Below, piece by piece: positions 1 to 7,137 of a DNA stretch of 52,911 nt. The notes under the pieces were generated by a model. The model was not told where the DNA came from, made no database searches, and was given only the letters and a program-made list of their open reading frames with translations. The position numbers and the translations under genes were made by a program. Each line of letters begins with the position of its first letter. The first letter of the stretch is position 1. Origin of the DNA: an uncultured Prevotella sp. GTDB taxonomy: Bacteria > Bacteroidota > Bacteroidia > Bacteroidales > Bacteroidaceae. The stretch lies in assembly GCA_905233985.1 (NCBI GenBank), contig CAJOFA010000018.1:1-52911 (forward strand), given 5' to 3'.

Positions 1-82
1 GGTGAAGGTCGCTTCATCGGGCCCCACCATACTACCTTCTCTCTCGTAGAGAGAAGTACGTATGGGGCCTGAAGCCTTCACC
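1..82. repeat. Long imperfect inverted repeat (hairpin)
   Basis: The first 82 bases fold back on themselves. The outer arms GGTGAAGG and CCTTCACC are followed inward by CTTCA/TGAAG, GGCCCC/GGGGCC, ATAC/GTAT and an inner perfect stem TTCTCTCT-cgt-AGAGAGAA at 37-55. No T-run follows on the plus strand, so it is not a classical terminator in that direction. It could be the end of a structured RNA or a repeat cut by the window edge. Confidence 0.6.
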
Positions 83-137
83 TCGGGGCGTAGGTAGATT
101 TAGGTTTTTAGATTCAATGATTTTCTGGGTGAGAAAC

Positions 138-803
138 TTATCTTACAATGTTGGCTGGTCGCCACTTCTCAGGCACCTCATAACGTTTTGTACCATTAGC
201 AACAACATCTGGCATGATGGCATCACGAAATCGACGCTCGTTCTTATACATCAAAACAGGCTTGCTGCTGTGGTGAGTTAGGTTGTCTTTCAAATCGCAA
301 CTGAAATTTGATGGTGGGAAGTAAACCTTGATGCGCTTCTCAGGATAGTGCTGTTGAATAAACTCCAAGGGTGGCACAAGGTCGCTGTCGGCACTGACGA
401 GCACAATGGTATCAGTAGCATCAAGCACGCAGTCAGCAATCATTCGCACGGAGATGTTCACATCGGTTTTCTTTTCTTCAGGGCGAGAGATGGCGTAATG
501 ACAATTGGGGCACTGAATTTGCTTCTCGAGATACTTGCCTCGCACCACCTCAAAACGGTCACCATTGATAAGCTTGTTGGCATTGAGAAAAGCACTCTGA
601 CGGCTACTCTTCTCCGGATTGAGTGGCGAGGCAGTGAAATAGATTACCTTCTCCACTTCCTGACCTTCACCAAGAAATCCCTGGCAAAGTTTCACCATAT
701 CAATCCAATAGTAGTCGGCCCACTGCGGCTCGTTGCGTTTGGTGCGACGAAGACCGTAGTAGAAGTTGAATCCATCAATGTAGAATGTTACGCGTTGTGC
801 CAT
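138..803 (-). CDS. NYN-domain (PIN-like) putative ribonuclease
   Basis: 221 residues from the ATG at 803. NYN domains are PIN-like folds that bind metal through conserved acidic residues and usually cut RNA. Visible here are the opening strand FYIDGFN (Asp10), a central TDVN (Asp114) and SADSDLVP (Asp139, Asp141), the expected acidic set. A CPNC pair at residues 98-101 could be half of a small zinc site. An in-frame ATG at 857 would add 18 residues, but it lies inside the leader hairpin, upstream of the terminator at 821-844, so 803 is preferred. The gene stands alone and its RNA target is unknown. Confidence 0.8.
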   Translation of the reverse strand: MAQRVTFYIDGFNFYYGLRRTKRNEPQWADYYWIDMVKLCQGFLGEGQEVEKVIYFTASPLNPEKSSRQSAFLNANKLINGDRFEVVRGKYLEKQIQCPNCHYAISRPEEKKTDVNISVRMIADCVLDATDTIVLVSADSDLVPPLEFIQQHYPEKRIKVYFPPSNFSCDLKDNLTHHSSKPVLMYKNERRFRDAIMPDVVANGTKRYEVPEKWRPANIVR

Positions 804-820
804 ATTGCCAATGTCTATAT

Positions 821-867
821 AAAAAAAAGCCGTCCTCGGACGGCCATATCCATTCAAGAAAGAATGG
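821..867 (-). terminator. Two-hairpin leader ending in an intrinsic terminator ahead of the NYN gene
   Basis: On the minus strand a first hairpin, CCATTC-tttctt-GAATGG (867-850), is followed by GCCGTC-cgag-GACGGC (844-829) and eight T residues (828-821). That is a complete Rho-independent terminator. It lies between the promoter at about 889-919 and the NYN start codon at 803, leaving 17 bases between T-run and ATG. Either transcripts are attenuated here, or a short RNA of about 60 nt is made independently. Confidence 0.7.
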
Positions 868-888
868 CGGAGCTTTAATAATTTGTTG

Positions 889-919
889 CAAAGGTAAGCA
901 TTTTATTTATTTCTTCCAA
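889..919 (-). promoter_or_regulatory. Promoter for the NYN leader
   Basis: Minus-strand TACCTTTG (896-889) matches the Bacteroidetes -7 consensus TAnnTTTG, with a TTG -33 core at 919-917, about 20 bp upstream. Transcription would start near 883. Confidence 0.6.
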
Positions 920-1096
920 GTAAAATCATAAGATTTTATAAGTTTTTTGCAAAAAAGAAACAAATTCAGTTTTTTACTCTGCTGAGTCGTGACAAAATAA
1001 GACAAATAGTCAATTTTTGGAGCCTTTTCTTTGCCTTTATCTCGTTTATTGTATATCTAACACTCAAAAATATTATAATACTTTTCCGCTGAAAAG

Positions 1097-1128
1097 TTTG
1101 GTTGTTTCATTTTTAATCATTATATTTG
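1097..1128 (+). promoter_or_regulatory. Promoter of the candidate structured RNA
   Basis: TATATTTG at 1121-1128 matches TAnnTTTG. TTTG at 1097-1100 is a -33 element 20 bp upstream. Predicted start is near 1133, with no start codon of a convincing gene for over 350 bases. Confidence 0.6.
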
Positions 1129-1130
1129 CA

Positions 1131-1424
1131 GCCGACTCGGGAAAGCCCGTAAGGGCAGGCGGGTCATCTTTATTGGTTAAAAGGACGTTTACGAACGTTA
1201 TCTTCGACATCCGAATCTCGCAAATTCAAGTCCAGAAGAGACGCAACCGGAACGTCCGCGTTGGGTGTATTGTACCCTGTTCGCTGTCAGCTGTTGTCGG
1301 CTCCAAGCGAAATGCTCTACAATATATCACGACGTGGGCTATCTCGAGTTGCTTATCCTGGACAAGGCAATGCGAGAGCCCGGATGTGGGATAAGCGAGG
1401 AAGTAGAGCACCCACGTCTTTCGC
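1131..1424 (+). ncRNA. Candidate structured non-coding RNA, about 290 nt, family not recognised
   Basis: This gap has its own promoter and no credible protein gene. Nested pairings are visible: GCCGAC (1131-1136) with GTCGGC (1296-1301) closes a domain of about 170 nt. GCGAAA (1307-1312) with TTTCGC (1419-1424), GACGTGGG (1331-1338) with CCCACGTC (1411-1418), and CTTATCC (1352-1358) with GGATAAG (1389-1395) build a second nested stem. GCTCTAC (1314-1320) can also pair with GTAGAGC (1403-1409), which crosses the stem and so implies a pseudoknot or a switch. Signature motifs of tmRNA, RNase P RNA and SRP RNA were looked for and not found. Alternatives are a long 5' leader of the small gene that follows, or decayed sequence. 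Confidence 0.45.
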
Positions 1425-1491
1425 ATTTATAACCGCGAACAATCTATTAACGCTGAATCTGGGTGGCTATAGGCACAAAAATGTTATGCGT

Positions 1492-1710
1492 ATGGCACAA
1501 ACTAACGAAAAATTAAAATGCGTAAAACAATCACAGCTCAAAGAAGCTGTTGAGAATGGGTTAAACTATGTATGTGTTTCTTTCCCAAATGAAACAGAAT
1601 CAGTTTATTTGGTTTTCAAAGAAAAACCGAGTTTGAAGGACGTATCAAACTTCTTAAAGACATCACTACACATTTTTGAGGAAAAATTTACAATAACGTG
1701 GAGGGATTAA
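1492..1710 (+). CDS. Small protein of unknown function
   Basis: 72 residues from ATG 1492; ATG 1486 is equally possible. The frame stays open upstream to 1261, but that part runs through the candidate structured RNA and reads as low-quality protein. The product is a small soluble, Lys/Glu-rich protein with no signal peptide and no family I recognise. It ends at 1710, inside the Shine-Dalgarno region of the next gene, so the two are probably co-translated. Its base composition is AT-richer than most of the window. Confidence 0.5.
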   Translation: MAQTNEKLKCVKQSQLKEAVENGLNYVCVSFPNETESVYLVFKEKPSLKDVSNFLKTSLHIFEEKFTITWRD

Positions 1711-1712
1711 AA

Positions 1713-1973
1713 ATGAAAGAAATAAGATACACACTGGGCAATTCGCCACTATGGCACAGCCTGTATTTGGATTTTGATTTGAGTGATAATGAGATTCACG
1801 ACGATACAATGCTCGCTAATCTCATTACAGAGGAATTACGTAGAACGGGTATCCAAGAATCAGCAAAACGTGTTAAGGTTCTAGACGAGAGAAATAATGA
1901 GATAGCACATTCTGATGATATATCTGAAGTAAATAAACTAAAATTTGGAAGCGATGAAACGGAACAATCTTAA
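1713..1973 (+). CDS. Small acidic protein of unknown function
   Basis: 86 residues. ATG 1713 is preceded by GGAGG at 1700-1704, a clear Shine-Dalgarno that is unusual for Bacteroidetes; a GTG at 1698 would overlap it and is less likely. The protein is acidic (many Asp and Glu), soluble, without signal peptide or membrane segment. I do not recognise a family. Its 3' end overlaps the start of the MBG-repeat gene by 20 bases, so the two small genes and the large secreted protein form one tightly packed unit. Confidence 0.55.
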   Translation: MKEIRYTLGNSPLWHSLYLDFDLSDNEIHDDTMLANLITEELRRTGIQESAKRVKVLDERNNEIAHSDDISEVNKLKFGSDETEQS

Positions 1974-4800
1974 ACTATTATGTATGGCGTTCTGCTTATT
2001 CTTTAGCATGAGTGCCTGGGCAGCTGAAATAACAACAACCATAAATGGTATAGGTTATACTCTTGACGTTGTAAATCGAACAGCTGCAGTAAGAAGTACG
2101 AGTGGAGGAGCCGTTGTGGTGCCAGAGACCATAGAATACCAGAGCGTTACATACACGGTGACGAGTATAAAAAAGGTTGACAGATTCAGCATTACTTCAA
2201 TAAAAACAGGTAATACAATTACTAAAATTGAAGCTGAGGCTTTTAATTGGTGTGAAAAATTGCAAAGAGTTGATTTTGGAAATGCATTACAATCTATAGG
2301 AAATTATGCATTTGAAGACTGTGAAAATCTTAGTTATATAGTATTACCCGAGAGTATTAGTTCTATTGGTGCGACCAGAGCTTTTTACAATTGTAATGCA
2401 GTAATTATCTGTCTTCGTGAGGGATTCAATACACATTATACCAGCCAAACAATATATCCATCCTCATTCTTTACATTTGGTCAAAGCGTATTTGATTATA
2501 ATGGTCAAGTACCACCAGAGGTGAGCTATTCATTCAATGGCATTGGTTTTGGTTTTCAACCGACGGCAGCGAACATGGATCCAATGGTTGCAACAGCAGG
2601 TACACATACCACTAATCTTGTATGTACCTTTGCAAACAGTTTCATGTCATTCAATGTGGACATCCCTTGCACCTACACCATCAAACCCGTCACGCTGACA
2701 GCAACGGTAAAGGATGCCTCAAGGCTTTATGGTGATGCAGACCCGCAGTTTGAATCGACCTACACGGGTTTCGTGAATAATGAGGATGCAAGTGTGATAA
2801 CCAGTCAGGGCAGCTACACGACCACCGCTACAGCGACGAGTGACGTGGGCACCTATGCCATCAAGCAGAGCGGCGCCACCGCGCAGAACTATGTGTTTGC
2901 ATACACCGACGGCACGCTGACCGTGAACAAGGCGCCGCTGACGATGACCGCCAACGACAAGACAATGAGCTATGGCAGTAACGTTCCCACACTCGACGCA
3001 GCCTACACGGGACTGAAGAACAACGAGACACAGCCGCAATGGGTTACGGCACCGGAGTTTGCTACTACGGCCAGCAGCACCAGCAAGGTAGGCACCTATC
3101 CCATCACAATCAGCAATGCGGAGCCAAAGAACTACACGCTGACCGTCAACAACGGCAACCTGACCATCGAGAAGGCTGCGCTCACCGTTACGGCAGAGAA
3201 CAAGAGCCGCCTCTATGGTGATGCAGACCCCGAGTTCACGCTTGCATACACAGGACTGAAGAACGGCGAGACGGTGCCCGAATGGGAGATGAATCCTTCG
3301 ATAGAAACCACAGCAACGGTGCAGAGCGCCGTGGGTACATACCCCATCAGCATCAGCAATGCCGTAGCGGTGAACTATGAGATTACACCCGTTGAGGGCA
3401 CGCTGACGGTAAACAAGGCTCCACTGACCATCAAACCCAAGGACGCAGCCAGACTATACGGCGAGGCGAACCCAGCGTTTGAGTTGCTATACACCGGACT
3501 GAAGAACAACGAGAACACGCCGGAGTGGGTGGCTGAGCCCGTCATCACGACGGTAGCAACGACAGCCAGCTCGGCAGGCGAATACGCCATCTCGGTGCAG
3601 TCAGCCGAGGCCAAGAACTACACGCTGACAAAGCAGAACGGCACGCTGACCATAAACAAGGCCCCGCTGACGGTGAGCATCGTGAACTGCTCAAGACTAT
3701 ACGGCAAGCCTAATCCGAACTTTGAGATGAGCTATGTGGGACTGGTCAACGACGAGACGGAGCCTGCATGGACGGAACAGCCGACCATACAGACCGTGGC
3801 AACGGCAGAGAGCGCGGTAGGCGATTATGCCATCACGGGCACGGGCGGCATCTTGAAGAACTATACCATTGACGGCATTACTCCGGGTGTGCTCACCATC
3901 ACGCCAGCCGCGCTGGTCATCAAGGCCAAGAACGCCAGCCGCCTCTACTATGAGAGTGAGCCCGAGTTCACCTATGAGTGTGAGGGACTGACCAGCTTCG
4001 ACAGCGATGAGGTGCTCACCACCAAGCCGACGCTGCACACGACGGCTACGTTGGAGAGCAGTGTGGGAACCTATCCGATAGAGATAGATGGCGCAGTAGC
4101 CACGAACTATACGATTAGCTACGAGAAGGGACAGCTGACCATCAACAAGCGCCAGCTGACGGTATCGACCAACGACTACACAAGAGCATACGCCGAGGAG
4201 AACCCCGAATTTGTGCTGAGCTATACGGGCTTCGTAAACAACGAGGACGAGAATGTGCTCATGACAAAGCCCAAAGCAACGACAGAGGCTACAGCAGACT
4301 CAGATACTGGTGTTTATGACATTACCATCGCCAACGGTGTCGCAGAGAACTATGACTTCGAGTATGTCGGCGGCAAGCTGACTATTGAGAAGGCTTACCA
4401 GACATTGACTTGGAATCAGGACCTCAGTAATGTCATACAGTATAGCCAGGTGGAACTCACCGCAGAAGCATCGTCAGGTTTGGATATTACCTATACCGTT
4501 GAAGGTGCCGACATCTGTTCTATTGTTCAGGTAGGAAACAAGCAATATCTTGACTGCTTTGGTCTTGGCGAGGCTGTCATTGTGGCCAAGCAGGAAGGCA
4601 ACAACAACTACTGGGAAACGACTAAGATATACAAGACCGTTGTCATCACGTCAGCTGACGGCATCAACATGATGATGCTTGAATCTGATGACTCCGTGAA
4701 GATCTACGACATGTCGGGAAATCGCATTGAAAGATTGCAGCGCGGCATCAACATTATTAAGATGAGCGACGGAACGACTCGCAAGGTCGTGATTAAGTGA
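1954..4800 (+). CDS. Secreted MBG-repeat surface protein with type IX-like C-terminal tail
   Basis: 948 residues from ATG 1954 (TTG 1945 is also open). An N-terminal signal peptide ends near WAA. A leucine-rich BspA-like segment follows, with ITKIEAEAFNWCEKL and QSIGNYAFEDCENL, at about residues 70-140. Then come seven repeats of about 80 residues at nt 2690-4395. Each has a core like RLYGDADPEF, YTGL, VGTYPI, NYT and GTLTVNKA, typical of MBG (mucin-binding-like) domains. The last 45 residues (VKIYDMSGNRIERL to the terminal Lys) resemble the conserved end of Prevotella secreted proteins that use type IX-type sorting. PorQ encoded at 20163 supports such a system in this genome. Likely role is adhesion or surface display; the ligand is unknown. 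Confidence 0.85.
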   Translation: MKRNNLKLLCMAFCLFFSMSAWAAEITTTINGIGYTLDVVNRTAAVRSTSGGAVVVPETIEYQSVTYTVTSIKKVDRFSITSIKTGNTITKIEAEAFNWCEKLQRVDFGNALQSIGNYAFEDCENLSYIVLPESISSIGATRAFYNCNAVIICLREGFNTHYTSQTIYPSSFFTFGQSVFDYNGQVPPEVSYSFNGIGFGFQPTAANMDPMVATAGTHTTNLVCTFANSFMSFNVDIPCTYTIKPVTLTATVKDASRLYGDADPQFESTYTGFVNNEDASVITSQGSYTTTATATSDVGTYAIKQSGATAQNYVFAYTDGTLTVNKAPLTMTANDKTMSYGSNVPTLDAAYTGLKNNETQPQWVTAPEFATTASSTSKVGTYPITISNAEPKNYTLTVNNGNLTIEKAALTVTAENKSRLYGDADPEFTLAYTGLKNGETVPEWEMNPSIETTATVQSAVGTYPISISNAVAVNYEITPVEGTLTVNKAPLTIKPKDAARLYGEANPAFELLYTGLKNNENTPEWVAEPVITTVATTASSAGEYAISVQSAEAKNYTLTKQNGTLTINKAPLTVSIVNCSRLYGKPNPNFEMSYVGLVNDETEPAWTEQPTIQTVATAESAVGDYAITGTGGILKNYTIDGITPGVLTITPAALVIKAKNASRLYYESEPEFTYECEGLTSFDSDEVLTTKPTLHTTATLESSVGTYPIEIDGAVATNYTISYEKGQLTINKRQLTVSTNDYTRAYAEENPEFVLSYTGFVNNEDENVLMTKPKATTEATADSDTGVYDITIANGVAENYDFEYVGGKLTIEKAYQTLTWNQDLSNVIQYSQVELTAEASSGLDITYTVEGADICSIVQVGNKQYLDCFGLGEAVIVAKQEGNNNYWETTKIYKTVVITSADGINMMMLESDDSVKIYDMSGNRIERLQRGINIIKMSDGTTRKVVIK

Positions 4801-4805
4801 TAGGT

Positions 4806-4937
4806 CTTAACCAATAGCTCTCTCGGTTTGAGCCAATCATCGTCTGACGTTGAGGCGATGGCTGGCTCAACTGCAGGAGATGATTCCCTCACGTATAGAC
4901 AATGGTTGCCTCAACACGAGACAACCATTGCTTGTAT
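4806..4937. repeat. Array of six 22-bp palindromic units
   Basis: Six consecutive 22-bp units start at 4806, 4828, 4850, 4872, 4894 and 4916 with no drift. Each follows the pattern TTGAGNCAAT then NATTGNCTCAA, itself a palindrome. Neighbouring units pair with each other, for example CAATGGTTG (4900-4908) with CAACCATTG (4922-4930). It sits between the MBG gene and the 3' end of the ATPase gene, where it might also end transcription. Confidence 0.7.
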
Positions 4938-4972
4938 TAGTAATTAAACAATTCTTGCGCTATTTCAAGGCA

Positions 4973-6184
4973 TTAATACAAAAAACCGAGCATCCAGAGA
5001 GGAAGTTTGGCGCCGTCGGGCATATCCCAATCGTCGGCGAAGACATAGGAGTCTTTTATGCCAGCAATCTGCGAGAAGTCCTTACCGCGACCGCCAATCT
5101 CGAAGGTGTATTTCCCATCCACTTTGAAGTCGCCTTGTGCCTTACCATATTCTACGTTGTGCAACTCGGATAGACTGCCGATGGCAAATGTCTCGCGCAG
5201 GGTGCCAACATCTACCTTCGTGGGAGCCAGCGCATAGAGAATATTAGAATTCTCCAGATAGACCTTGTCGGGCTTGGTGAGTTTACCTATCTTCTTTTTG
5301 TCAGAATATAGCAGGTTCAGCACTTTGGCATCGCCCAGATACTTGAGGTATTCCACCACCGTATCACGGCCTATCTCAAGAGCAGCGGCTATTCTATTGG
5401 CATTCAGTTCGAAGGGTACCTCGCTGCATATCAAGGCGATAAGCGCCTGCAACTTTCTTACGTTGGTCACATCAACCTTGCAGATTCGAGGCAATTCAGT
5501 TTCGATAATATAGTTCATCACCTGCTCTATCTTTATGTAATACTCACCTTCGCCTTCCAACAGGAAAGGATAATAGCCTTTCTCCAGATATTCCTTGAAC
5601 AAGGCGACAGGTTTGCATTTTGAGGAAACCATCTGCCACAAGTCGTAAGGATGGACTAAGATGTCTTCTAAAGACCAACGGGGAAATGACAGACCGTGAT
5701 AGAATCGGAGAGCCTCGCGAAACGACAGTCCGGGCATTGTGTATTTGATAGCGCGACGAGAGAGGTCGGCATCGCCTTCTCTCAGCTGGAGCAGGGAAGA
5801 GCCGCTGACTATCATCTTCAAATCAGGAAACAACTCGTAGATTTCCTTGATTTCGCGGCTCCAGTCCGACGTGCCTGGATGGTACTTATGAATCTCGTCA
5901 ATGACCAGTAGTTCACCGTCACGCATCACAAACTCTTCGGCCAAGCCCACCAACGTGCGCATAGAAAAATCAATAGTATCTGCCGAGCAGTAAAGCACGT
6001 GGTGATCGCCCAGTTCAAAGTTCTGTTTCAGATACTGACGGATGAGGGTGGATTTTCCCACACCCTTGGCACCCATAATGCTGATAAGCTGAGCGTTCCA
6101 ATGAATATCGTTCATCTTGTCACGGATAATATCCGTTCGTGTATTGGCCAGTAGCCTGTCGCTTTTTCTGAATAATGCGTCCAT
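4973..6184 (-). CDS. AAA-type ATPase with DUF4143 C-terminal domain
   Basis: 403 residues. Walker A GAKGVGKST is at residues 38-46 and Walker B LLVIDE at 92-97, typical of the AAA_14 domain. A winged-helix-like middle part follows (ANRIAAALEIGRDTVVEYLKYL), then a DUF4143 region ending FEIGGRGKDFSQI. These proteins are common and patchily distributed in Bacteroidetes, and their role is not firmly known; some behave like mobile or toxin-linked ATPases. It is monocistronic with its own promoter at 6213. Arrays of 22-bp palindromes flank it on both sides and share a nearly identical unit, so it may have arrived as a cassette. Confidence 0.85.
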   Translation of the reverse strand: MDALFRKSDRLLANTRTDIIRDKMNDIHWNAQLISIMGAKGVGKSTLIRQYLKQNFELGDHHVLYCSADTIDFSMRTLVGLAEEFVMRDGELLVIDEIHKYHPGTSDWSREIKEIYELFPDLKMIVSGSSLLQLREGDADLSRRAIKYTMPGLSFREALRFYHGLSFPRWSLEDILVHPYDLWQMVSSKCKPVALFKEYLEKGYYPFLLEGEGEYYIKIEQVMNYIIETELPRICKVDVTNVRKLQALIALICSEVPFELNANRIAAALEIGRDTVVEYLKYLGDAKVLNLLYSDKKKIGKLTKPDKVYLENSNILYALAPTKVDVGTLRETFAIGSLSELHNVEYGKAQGDFKVDGKYTFEIGGRGKDFSQIAGIKDSYVFADDWDMPDGAKLPLWMLGFLY

Positions 6185-6212
6185 AAGAATTCGTTTTTAG
6201 CTGTTTTCGGTG

Positions 6213-6246
6213 CAAAGATAATAAAAATGTTGCACACAAGCAACAT
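6213..6246 (-). promoter_or_regulatory. ATPase promoter with overlapping inverted-repeat operator
   Basis: Minus-strand TATCTTTG (6220-6213) is a consensus -7 box. Directly upstream, 6227-6246 is a perfect inverted repeat ATGTTGC-acacaa-GCAACAT covering the spacer and -33 region. A third half-site GCAACAT lies at 6272-6278. The placement suits a repressor operator. Confidence 0.6.
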
Positions 6247-6293
6247 CTTTTATAAAAAATGTGGTTTAGGAGCAACATTTATTCAAAAGTCGG

Positions 6294-6580
6294 GACTGCT
6301 GACCCACTTATTCAACTGAGTCAACGACTCTCTCAACTTGAGCCAATCATCGTCTAAGGTTGAGGAAAAAGCTGGCTGTTTTGAAGGAAAAAGCAGGCTG
6401 AAAAGCAAACGATGCTTGTTTGACTTTGAAACGATTATCTTTTGGGGGTGCAAACGATGTTTGTTTGTTGAGTAAACGAACTTTGTTTGCAAGTGAAACG
6501 ACCATCGTTTGCAGCGCAAAGAGGCATTAAATGAATCGGCGGTCAAGTTTGACCCCAAAAAACGGGCCGTTTGCTCCGAG
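6294..6580. repeat. Array of about thirteen 22-bp palindromic units filling the 6185-6605 gap
   Basis: The gap upstream of the ATPase holds no gene beyond that gene's promoter. From about 6294, units recur every 22 bp, with one 23-bp step. Starts include 6316, 6338, 6360, 6382, 6404, 6426, 6448, 6471, 6493, 6515, 6537 and 6559. The AAACG motifs at 6407, 6429, 6452, 6474 and 6496 make the phase obvious. Palindrome cores change along the array: GAGTC-aac-GACTC, CAAAC/GTTTG, GGTCAA-g-TTTGACC, AAACG-ggc-CGTTT. The unit at 6338-6359 nearly equals that at 4828-4849. Open frames across it are repeat translation, not genes. Confidence 0.7.
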
Positions 6581-6605
6581 TTTTCGATGCGTTGATGACT
6601 CGGCA

Positions 6606-7103
6606 TTAGGGAATGAGGTGTGGAATGTAGCGAGGTACTTTCTTGCAATATTCCTCATATTCTTTGCCGAAGTCACGATGCAGGCGACGCTCTTCGCTGA
6701 CTACCTGAACGGACATGATGGCAAAGAAGAGCATCCAGACTATCAAAGCCTGCCAGGTACATAACCAAATGGCGAATCCGGCCAGATAGAGAAGTGTACC
6801 CGTAAGCATCGGGTTGCGATTCAGACGATAAGGACCATCTGTCATCAGGTGCTGTGTGCGTGGAGCCACTTCATGACCAAAGGCATCCATAGGGTTGCCT
6901 TTTCCACGAAGTCGCATATAGACGATGGACCAAATGCTTAGCGCCAAGCCACAAAGCATCAGCACCCAAGCTATGATAGCCTTGCCTCCAACTTCTGACC
7001 AAAACGTTGGCCTACCTGAAGCCAGCCACATCAATGTCGGCATCAGTCCCACAAAGAGCACCAAGCCTAAAAGATAGCCGAATATACCTCTTAACTGTTT
7101 CAT
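6606..7103 (-). CDS. ICMT/PEMT-family integral membrane methyltransferase
   Basis: 165 residues from ATG 7103; a TTG at 7109 is in frame. Four or five membrane segments are visible. The C-terminal half carries the family signature GPYRLNRNPMLTG, then a membrane helix, then EERRLHRDFGKEYEEYCKKVPRYIP, which forms the S-adenosylmethionine pocket in isoprenylcysteine carboxyl methyltransferase relatives. Bacterial members methylate lipids or small isoprenoid acids; the substrate here is unknown. It lies 34 bp downstream of the haem-motif lipoprotein gene and is probably the last gene of that run. Confidence 0.8.
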   Translation of the reverse strand: MKQLRGIFGYLLGLVLFVGLMPTLMWLASGRPTFWSEVGGKAIIAWVLMLCGLALSIWSIVYMRLRGKGNPMDAFGHEVAPRTQHLMTDGPYRLNRNPMLTGTLLYLAGFAIWLCTWQALIVWMLFFAIMSVQVVSEERRLHRDFGKEYEEYCKKVPRYIPHLIP

Positions 7104-7137
7104 CTGCAAAACTTCTTTTCTCCAGTATCTTCCATTT

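Noticed and set aside
1131..1424. tmRNA, RNase P RNA or SRP RNA
   Set aside because: The conserved 5' ends and cores of these RNAs (for example GAGGAAAGTCC for RNase P) are not present.
1017..1485. Open frames on both strands (1017-1394 plus, 1226-1426 minus, and the N-terminal part of 1261-1710)
   Set aside because: They cross a region with strong RNA pairing and its own promoter, and the translations lack protein-like composition.
6294..6580. CRISPR array
   Set aside because: Units are contiguous 22-bp palindromes without unique spacers of constant length, and no cas genes are present. The same holds at 4806 and 33410.
6283..6764. Open frames 6283-6648 (minus) and 6531-6764 (plus)
   Set aside because: They are translations of the 22-bp palindromic array or lie antisense to the methyltransferase gene.
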